From Candidatus Aenigmatarchaeota archaeon (GTDB lineage Archaea > Aenigmatarchaeota > Aenigmatarchaeia > QMZP01), in the NCBI GenBank assembly GCA_030670085.1, contig DAOVCJ010000004.1, forward strand, positions 1-47,811: DNA of 47,811 nt, in the 5' to 3' direction. Under the pieces are notes generated by a model. That model was not told the DNA's origin. It was given only the letters and a program-made list of their open reading frames with translations, and ran no database searches. Below, in pieces: positions 37,987 through 47,100 of this stretch. Both the position numbers and the translations under genes were made by a program. How positions within the stretch are numbered: the stretch's first letter is position 1; every line of letters starts with the position of its first letter.

Positions 37987-38391
37987 ATGCCGTACAAATC
38001 ATCTGTTCCATTGTTCTGGAGGCTGAAGAAATCCAAGTATAACCTCATAGGAACAAAGTGCAACACATGCGACAAGGTCTTCTTTCCCAAGAGGAACCTC
38101 TGCCCTAACTGCAGAAGAAGGGGAAACCTGGATGATTTTCAGTTCAGTGGCAAGGGAAAGATAGTGTCCCATACGATAATCAGGGTTCCACCAGAAGGCT
38201 TTGAAAAATATGCCCCATACGCTGCAGCGATAATAGAGCTTGATGAAGGAGCAAGGATTTCAGGACAGATAGTGGGAGACATCAGCAAGGTAGAGACCGG
38301 AAAGCCGGTCAGGGCGGTTTTCAGGAAGATATACGAGGATGGAAGTGGTGGTCTGATTCATTATGGGATGAAGTGGGAGATGGCTGAGTAA
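37987..38391 (+). CDS. Zn-ribbon/OB-fold DUF35 protein partner of thiolase/HMG-CoA synthase
   Basis: YNLIGTKCNTCDKVFFPKRNLCPNCRRRG; FQFSGKGKIVSHTIIRVPPEGFEKYAPY. Confidence 0.93.
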   Translation: MPYKSSVPLFWRLKKSKYNLIGTKCNTCDKVFFPKRNLCPNCRRRGNLDDFQFSGKGKIVSHTIIRVPPEGFEKYAPYAAAIIELDEGARISGQIVGDISKVETGKPVRAVFRKIYEDGSGGLIHYGMKWEMAE

Positions 38392-38430
38392 CGAACGAAA
38401 GTATTTATATTTTAAAGACAATTTTCCTGT

Positions 38431-39177
38431 ATGGAAAAAATCATAGGCGTTGTTTCTGGTAAGGGGGGTGTAGGAAAAACAACATTTGTTGCGAATGTTG
38501 GACTATCCCTTATAGAGCTTGAAAAGGATGTTGTTGTGGTTGATGTTGACCTCTCAACCTCGAACCTTGGTCTTCAGCTGGGTTTTTACCAGTTCCCTAT
38601 GGGCCTTCAGGATGTTTTGGAGGGGAACATACCGATAACAAACGCAATATATACACACCCCTCGGGATTGAAGCTTATACCCGCGTCCATATCCCTTAAC
38701 TACCTAAACAGGGTCCCAACTCCCTACAGGCTTAAATCCCTGCTTAATGATCTGAGGGGATTGATCTTGGTCGATTCTCCTCCAGGTCTGAGGGACGATA
38801 GCATGCTCGTTCTGAAGGCGTCAGATGAGATACTTGTTCTTACAAACCCTGAGATACCAGCTGTCACTGACGCTCTAAAGGTTATAAAGATTGCAAGGGA
38901 GATGGGAAAGGAGCCAATGGGGATTGTTCTGAACAGGGTGAAGGACAAGTATGAACTAAAGCCTAAGGAGATTGAGGGTATGTGTGATGTTCCTGTTATA
39001 GGCGTGATACCCGAGGACAAGAATGTGAAAAAGAGCTTATTTGAAAAAACACCGATAATAAAATACAAACCATTCTCCCCAGCCTCCCTCGCTTTCCGAA
39101 AGGTTGCAGCAAACCTTATAGGTCAGGAATATTATTCACCAAGGTTCCCGAGACTCAGAAGATGGTTTGGAAAGTAA
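38431..39177 (+). CDS. minD: MinD/ParA-like ATPase (second paralog)
   Basis: VVSGKGGVGKTTFVANVGLSL, VDLSTSNLGLQLG; C-terminus PRFPRLRRWFGK. Confidence 0.92.
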   Translation: MEKIIGVVSGKGGVGKTTFVANVGLSLIELEKDVVVVDVDLSTSNLGLQLGFYQFPMGLQDVLEGNIPITNAIYTHPSGLKLIPASISLNYLNRVPTPYRLKSLLNDLRGLILVDSPPGLRDDSMLVLKASDEILVLTNPEIPAVTDALKVIKIAREMGKEPMGIVLNRVKDKYELKPKEIEGMCDVPVIGVIPEDKNVKKSLFEKTPIIKYKPFSPASLAFRKVAANLIGQEYYSPRFPRLRRWFGK

Positions 39178-39179
39178 AC

Positions 39180-39587
39180 TTACTTGGCAAGGGTTATGGT
39201 TTTTGAGGTGTTTCCAATAACTTCACCACTGTATATCAGTTCTGCTGTTAGATTGTATTCCCCGGGCGAGATTCCAGCACATCCATAGCATCTTGGCACA
39301 GTAACCAAAAATACAGTTTCATTCCCAGGCGAATTGATTCGAATGACTTTTTCTTCATTAATCCTGTATTTCCCGAACCTGTCTTCAATACCGTAAAACC
39401 TGACTATCGCAGAACCCAAGTCATTGCTACAAGCTGTAGAAACCCTTGCCTCCATATATTCTCCGGAGTGGTAGGTCTCGGTATCAGTCAGAATAGACAT
39501 ACTTATTTTCATCCCTTTTGGGATTTCGATTGCGATGTATCCGGTCATGTAGCTTGCTGCTGATAAAACAAATACCAGTAATACCAA
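39180..39587 (-). CDS. Small secreted/exported protein with predicted beta-sandwich
   Basis: Hydrophobic N-terminus continuing upstream in frame (KKLILFLVLLVFVLSAASY); two conserved-looking Cys (RCYGCAG); start codon uncertain. Confidence 0.55.
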   Translation of the reverse strand: MVLLVFVLSAASYMTGYIAIEIPKGMKISMSILTDTETYHSGEYMEARVSTACSNDLGSAIVRFYGIEDRFGKYRINEEKVIRINSPGNETVFLVTVPRCYGCAGISPGEYNLTAELIYSGEVIGNTSKTITLAK

Positions 39588-39693
39588 AAATAATATAAGT
39601 TTCTTTAGCGTTGTAAATATTTAAAAGATTTGATATAAAAACCTATCGACGGAAATAGACAGTTTAGCATGATATTGAAAATAGAAAATTGTT

Positions 39694-40161
39694 TCACTTC
39701 TTAGCAAGCTCGTAGAACTTCTGGCGTCGAACTGTCGTTCCCTTGACAGTCCCTCTTCTTTCCATATCCCTCAGATATTCGCTACATCTTGTCCTAGAAA
39801 GATTGATCAACCTGCTCAGTTGCGGGGTGGTAAGCTTTTTGTGCTCCCCGAGAAGTGACTTTATCATCCCCTTCACCTTCAAGGTTCTTACACTTTCTCC
39901 ATCAATCTGCTGGCTTCTTGTTGCAAGTTTTTCATACTCCAGAAACTCATAAATTCTGTCCCTCTTCACATCCTCTATCTTCTTTTCCATCTCCCTCAAT
40001 CTGAAGAGGATATCCTCCATCTTCTGCTCAACCCAGGGGGTTTTTATCTCCTCCCCCCTCTGAACCTTAATCCTTTCCTTCTGTAACTTGTTTTTAAGAA
40101 TAAGTAGGGAATCCAGCATCTCTTTCTTCTTCTTATCCACTCCCCTGCGAAACCCAATCAT
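39694..40161 (-). CDS. Coiled-coil protein with C-terminal winged-helix DNA-binding domain (putative regulator)
   Basis: KGMIKSLLGEHKKLTTPQLSRLINLSRTRCSEYLRDMERRGTVKGTTVRRQKFYEL. Confidence 0.75.
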   Translation of the reverse strand: MIGFRRGVDKKKKEMLDSLLILKNKLQKERIKVQRGEEIKTPWVEQKMEDILFRLREMEKKIEDVKRDRIYEFLEYEKLATRSQQIDGESVRTLKVKGMIKSLLGEHKKLTTPQLSRLINLSRTRCSEYLRDMERRGTVKGTTVRRQKFYELAKK

Positions 40162-40170
40162 ACTATAGAT

Positions 40171-40261
40171 TTGTCGGTCGACAATTTAAAGGTTTCGATT
40201 GGTTAGCTATCCAATTATATTATATACGTCGACACCTTGAGACTATATTGTGGGTATACCC
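40171..40261. promoter_or_regulatory. Divergent promoter region with palindromes TTGTCGGTCGACAA, GTCGAC and GGGTATACCC
   Basis: TTGTCG-GT-CGACAA at 40171-40184 between a TATA-like ctttaaat and the regulator start (minus); GTCGAC at 40228-40233 just after attatattatata (plus); GGGTATACCC 40252-40261. Confidence 0.6.
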
Positions 40262-40262
40262 T

Positions 40263-41084
40263 ATGCATAGTAAACGACTAATTTCTGGGAGAGAAGCCTT
40301 AGCCAAAGGCAGAAGGGAGTTGGGGCAGGTTCAGATTCTTGCAATATTCCTGTTCCTACTCCTCATACCCACAACCGTAATCATCGCGCAGAATTCGACT
40401 ATCAATTCAACCTTTACCGGAGATATTATAGAAGAAACCCCAGAAATTCCAATAATTAATGAAACCGAACCTTTACTGGATACAGAGAATGGTACAACAG
40501 ATACGATTGAAGAGAGTGTTGACGTTACGATAGAAGATAATACGACAGAGGTTAATGAAACTCAAGAAAACCCACCAGAAAATGTAACACAGGAAACAAA
40601 TGAAACAATAAATCAAACTCAGGAAAATGAAACAATTGAAATTCCATCCAATTACACAAACGAAACGGAAGCATCGGAGAATGTAACAATTCCTGACGAA
40701 TTAAACCAGACAGCAAACGAAACTGGGATTAATGAAACCCTTGAGCCAGAGCCAGTGATACCAGAAATAAATGAAACTATCAACGAAACAGAGAAAGCGA
40801 AAGCAATTCTAGATGTCGGGATAATCTCTCCTGACAAGGTAACGAGGGGCGAACCATTCGAGATAAGCGCTTATGCAATAAGCATGGGTTCTGCACTGGC
40901 GAAAGACGTTAGTATAGAATGGATTCTGCCAGATGGTTTTATCATATTATCAGGGAGCGGTAGCATTGATTGTCAAGAAGTTGCTCCACAAACCTCCTGC
41001 TGGAACAACATAACTGCTGCCGCTTCCCTTTCCTCCAATTTGGGCCTGAACGATATCAAGACCAGGGTGAGCTATAGTGAGTAG
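40263..41084 (+). CDS. Secreted, N-glycosylation-sequon-dense surface protein with C-terminal Ig/CARDB-like domain
   Basis: LGQVQILAIFLFLLLIPTTVIIAQ N-terminus; 18 N-X-S/T sequons in about 145 residues; C-terminal KAILDVGIISPDKVTRGEPFEISAYAISMGSALAKDVSIEWILPDGF; ATG 40263 or GTG 40248. Confidence 0.7.
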   Translation: MHSKRLISGREALAKGRRELGQVQILAIFLFLLLIPTTVIIAQNSTINSTFTGDIIEETPEIPIINETEPLLDTENGTTDTIEESVDVTIEDNTTEVNETQENPPENVTQETNETINQTQENETIEIPSNYTNETEASENVTIPDELNQTANETGINETLEPEPVIPEINETINETEKAKAILDVGIISPDKVTRGEPFEISAYAISMGSALAKDVSIEWILPDGFIILSGSGSIDCQEVAPQTSCWNNITAAASLSSNLGLNDIKTRVSYSE

Positions 41085-41103
41085 GAAATTCGGATTAAAA
41101 AGA

Positions 41104-44100
41104 ATGAAATCTACGCTTGGTCAGTCAGAAATATTGGTTGCTGCACTTTTCATAGTTTTGGTCTCCGGCGCTGTGATTGCGCAGAACGCAACCAACATAA
41201 CCAACCTGACGGGAAATCTAGTGTTGGATTCCGAAGCGTTTGAAAATATAACCAATGATACCCTACAAAAAACTATCGAGATCACAAAAACGATAGAGAT
41301 ATATGCAAACTCACAAATGAATATCTTTGTAAATAATACAAACCCGTATCAGAACGAAACTATCTTTATCCAGGCTAGTCTGAATCTTGATAACGATTCT
41401 GCTCTCAGAAATCAAGACATAGAATTCTTCCTTGATGATGTTTTGATAGGATCAAGTCCAACCAACCCATTCGGCTTTGCAAACCTTGAATACGATTTAT
41501 CTGGTGAAACTCTTGGAGAAAAGACAATAAAAGCCGAGTTCCAGGGCCATGATTACATAAACCCATCCTCAGCTGAGAAAAAAATACATATCAAACATCT
41601 GAACAAAACAGAACCGGAAATTGAAATCAAGGAAATAGAATTTCCTGCTAAAGTAAATCAATCTGAATCATTTGAAGTGAAAGTAACAATTACCTCTCTT
41701 TACGCGACTTCGGAAAACGTAACCATCACATTAAGTTTACCTCACGGATTAGAGGGCGATAATCTGGTTAAATTTATACCTCGTATTGATTCAGATGAAT
41801 CTGTAGTCTTATCGTGGAAGGTTCAGGCCAGTTCTTGCGGAAATTTCAGTTTATTTCTTATTGTTGATACTGGAGAAGGTTCAAAATATCTAGAAAGTTT
41901 TCTCATATTTGTGAAATGCTCGCCCTCAGTTCAGACAAACCACATAACCTATGACCCAGAAACCGATACTATAACAATCGTAGGCAACGGTACATACTGC
42001 AGCGAATCAAATCCCTGCAGTTTGGAGGACATCTACAGAGCAGACCAGCAAAACGGTTGGAACAGGATAATCAAAATCGATCACTATTACAGCTTTAATC
42101 CAAGGATTGTTTTTGGTGACGGAACAAATGAAACCTGGGTCACATCCGAACTCGAACAGATGACAATCAAGAAACCCTGGATAATCAAAAATAATGCAAC
42201 CCTGAAGTTTGGTGAACTAATAGGAGGCATCCCCTTCAGAGGAGGTTTGCTTCAAACCAATATTTCCAGATCATACGAACTTGATAACAATACCGCACTG
42301 TTGGTCGAGCCCGGTGGAAACCTGATTCTTTATGATACAACCTATAAGGTTTTTGCCACTACTGCTGAAAACAATATCCGTATTGAAGAAGGCGCAAGAA
42401 CAGTACTTGAAAAGTTGGGAATCCAGAGAGCGTATAACGATTTCAAGACAACCAAGATTATATATCCTCCAAGCATAAAGGTCAATAATACTTTCTTGGG
42501 TTTTAATGTACTATCCGAATGTACAGACGACAGATGCCCAGATATTTTTAGAAGATTAAATAATGTATCTGGAAAAAAGCAAGGCATAATCATTCTTGAT
42601 GCGCACCGACAGCCAGAGGAGGGAGAGAACTGGACGGTCAGGTTCGTTACCAGCGGTACTGGGGACCTTGTAATTAATTTTCTAAACGAAAGCTCTTCTG
42701 AGCTTGAATTTCTTGAATTGAAATGTGGAGAAAGTGAAGCTGAGTATGTCTTCAATGGAGCATCAGTAATCGCAGAGGACTGGGGTTGCTCGGAAGAAGC
42801 GATGATATCAACAATGATCCTGAAAAAGGGTACGCACTTACTGGAATTTGAATACGCTGGTGATAAGAAGTATGCAAAAAATACAGACTACTCTCCCCCC
42901 TGTTTTACCTGGTCCTCAACTACATGGACAACCGCCATAGTAAACATTACAGGTAACAATGGGACCTGTTGTGATACTAGGAGTACTGCATGCAACTTCG
43001 TGGACTACGACGACAGCATGCCATCCTCCTTGAAGTTAACAAAGGTTGACAATTACATCTACAACATCCCAAGAACAAGAATAGGTAATGATGTAAACAT
43101 AACGTGGTTCGAGACTCACAACGAACTCATCAGATTAGACTTCTGGTTTGAAGTGCGTGAGAAGGGACATTTAATCTCAGGTGCATTTGTTGAGGGTGGT
43201 CCACAGCAAGGTAGTGTATGGAATACCTACAACAATTACAGCACGGAACAGATTTGCGATCAAGCCAAGATGTGTGCAAGGGATGATGGTTCAACTGATG
43301 GTGTCCCCGGTGGGTCATTATACTTTTATGATTCAAGATACCAAGTTTACTCCTCAACTGAAAGAAATAATATAGATGCTGGGTCAACTGCCACAGGCAT
43401 TGATGGAGGAGGAAACGGAACGCAATACGTAGAGATAAGAATGCTTACCGTTCAGAGAGCCTTTAAACATTATAACTATGTAATAGTATACCTCCCAGGA
43501 AATTCCAGTGTAAGTGATTATGCATTCTTCAACGGAAGGTATGGTGTAGAGATCAGTGGTGTGGCAGAGAAACCTTGGGATGTTTTAAATATACATGATG
43601 CCTGTGCTGGGATAAGGGTTTGCTATGCAAACGGAAAAGTCAAGAATTACGTGTCCTACAACAGCGACCTTGATATAAGAATAGGTTATCACAACCTGTA
43701 TGTAATAGACTCCCAAATTAATGAAAGTCTATTATACGGTAACTCCCAATGTCCAGATAGTTATCAAGATGCATGGGATACTTGTGGTTCAGGGGTTTCT
43801 CCAGGAGGAACGATTAACGATAGATGGATCATGCTCCAGAATACCTATAACGTTAAAATACTGGACATAACAGGACAACCAATTGAAAACGCCACTGTTA
43901 TTGGAAGGGATGTGAGAAGAGATTTGATATTTAATAATCTGACATATGCCAACGGTACTATTGACGAAAAGGTAATGAATTACAGAAAATATTGGAACGA
44001 TTCGACAACCAACCCATCAACGCCTGTATATCTGGAGAGGGCAACTTACACACCACACCAAATTGATTACAAGAAATACGGAAAAGTGTTTATCAAAAGT

Positions 44101-47100
44101 ATATCAATTTTCGATGAACCCAGAAGCCTTACCCAGCAACTTTTGGATAATAATTACATAAATATGACAGAGTCTGAAGCCAAAGCCCAGACAGGAATAA
44201 TCTACGCTCCACCCTTAAATATGAATTATAGTTCAAACGAAAGTGAAACCGTTTCCAGCGGTCAGATCACACTAGATAACAGTCCGATTCCCCAGTCAGA
44301 ATATCTTGCCTTGTTCGACGAGAGTTTGCCAATAGAAGACACTTATACGTATCAGGAATCCAAATTAATTTCCTCAACCAATTATACTGTGAATTATGAA
44401 ACCGGTGTTGTTAACATATCATCCGGGTATAACGGAAAGATGGTGAGAGCAGTCTATTACTATGGGGGAAACATCACCATCACAGAAAACAAAACATTAA
44501 GTAATATTTATGACTATATGCAGGCCAACCTGTCTGATACCTTTACCACAAGCACAGGCACAACCTATATCTCTTATGTTGATTTCATATTGGGTAATAG
44601 CAGTAACGAAGGGAGAGTAGTTGAAACCGATGACAGAACCTTAAACATTAAAGACGGATATGGATTCTCTGCAGCTTCCGGTAATGGTACCACAGTTAAC
44701 ATTCTGTCAGACACTTGGAACTTCACATGGTTCTCAGACAATGGAACATTCTTCAGAAAGTATACGCTTGATGTAACAGTTCAGGACCCGAACGGGGATC
44801 CGATAGAAAATGCCACGGTTAATCTAACCGATGTGAATGGAAACACAGTCTTTGTGATCAATACGTCATCTGATGGGACCATACCACAACAGGAAGTAAC
44901 TTATGCTCTGTACAACTACACAGGCAACGAAGCGTTCTCTCCATTCACACTAAGAGTAACCAAAGATCCATACACCCCATACAGTGCTCCACTTGATTTG
45001 GACAGAAAAACATCCTTGACTGTAACCATGTCTATACCCTGCAACCCCGATCTGAATTACGAATACGAAATCTTGTCCGGCCATGACGTCAACACGAACA
45101 GGAGTGCTACTGCCGGAAACTTAACAATGGTAGTTCTGGTTAAATATGGAGAAGGCTTTACACAGACAGATGATCAGGAACCAGGAGAAACCCAGAAAAA
45201 AGCACAAGGACCATCAGAAACTTTTAAAGAATTTTTTGATGGTTTTGAAGATGGTTTAACTTCCAACTGGACTGTTATTGGTGACCCGGGAACTTACAAC
45301 AGAACAACAGCAGAGACAAGCGCCTGCACAATGTCACCGCGAACTGACTCCTATTTCCTGAGGATGGATGTTGACACCGATAACAACCAAGAAACGAATA
45401 TTTTAAAGACAAACTATAGTTTCACAGGGGCAAGCAATATAATTCTGGATTTTTACCACGAAGAAACCGGTGATGAGAATACTGCTTGTTCTGACCACTC
45501 CGGAGATGATTCGGACTGTGATGGTTATTTCTTTACGTGTGATGGGAATTACTGGTATGCTTTGGGGAATCTGGTAGATCCCTCTGGTTGGACAAATGCG
45601 AATGTGAACATATCAGCAGACCCTGATTTTTGCAGCGAAGTCAACAGTTCCTTTGCAATTAAAATCACACAATATGATAACTATGCATGCACTAATGATG
45701 GTAGATACTTTGATGATATTAATATATCCTACATTCTCTCAACTCCAGGTGATACAGAGTCAACAACCGGTTGGACAACTTACAATGACACGAGTTCAGA
45801 GGAGATAAGCAACATCAAAAACATCACAGTCATAATTAACATCTCTGTCTACAACAACTCCGGGTCTGCAGCAGCAGGAAACAACGATCCTGATTTGCAG
45901 CTGGAAATATACAATGGCTCCACTTGGATTGAAATTGGAAACTTCAGTGTTAGTGGAACAGGCAACGTGAGTCTCTGGACAAACGAATCTACCATCTTAA
46001 CAGCTTGGGAAACCGCTGCAAACAGGGATTTGAGAATAAGGGGAGTAAATTTTGACTACTACAATGCAAGCAACATTGATGAAATCAACTGGACTGATGT
46101 TTGGGTGAATATAACTTATGGTGGTAATGCGGTTGAAGAAGGAAAATCAGTTAAACTATACATAACCAAAGTGGGCTCTGGAGCAGGCGCTACCTGGGAT
46201 TCTGGGAGGACTCTACAAACAAATGCTTCTGGTCATGTAAACTACAGCTTCTTCCCAACATGTGATAATCTATCAACACCATTAGTTGATGAGGAGTACG
46301 AGGTAGGAGATCACGATTGGTATACGGTAATAACAACAACAGAAGACCCGAATTTATGCCAAGATGACCAATCGGATACTTGGAACTTCACAGTCATCGG
46401 GACACTAAGCAACACAATAGACCTTCCGGATGGGAGTGAAAACTATACTGCAGCAGATACCATACTCGTACAGGGTGCTGTTGAAAACTACTGTGAGGAG
46501 CCAATCACACTAAACGAGACAACAGAAATAAGCTACAACCTATCAACAGGAGGTTATACTACAAACTGTACACCAATAGAAAGGCTTGGAGCAAACGTGT
46601 ACAAGTGCAACTGGAACCCTGATCAAACAACATCAGCAGGTTACTACAATGTGACAATGTGGTCAAACTACACGAATTATTATGAAAACACAACGGTAAA
46701 GGAAAACATATTCTACATGACAACAAGCCCAAGTCTTACCGAGGCGAATGTCACACCAAGACAGAACTCTTGGAATTTATTGCATAACTTCTCAGTAAGG
46801 GTGGCAGATAACCTTGGAGATATAGTCAATTTAACGCTTCAGGAACAGATACTGGGGCAAACATGGTATGATGTTGGATGGAAAACCTGCGAGAACTGCA
46901 GTAATACCACAGAAGGATATACGACACTGAATTTTAGCAAAACCTATCCTTGTTCTGGTTATGCAGGAGAATGGATGAAATTTAGATTCAGGGCAAACGA
47001 TACCGAGGGGAACCTTGTTTACACAGACAGCTTCCCTCAATATTATGGAGAGGATGATACTTTTGAATTGCAAAAAGCAGACATAAACGTCACATACATC

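Noticed and set aside
42342-42755. 137-aa minus-strand ORF (also 43130-43387 and 46831-47073)
   Set aside because: Antisense to the continuous giant surface-protein frame; no recognisable motifs.
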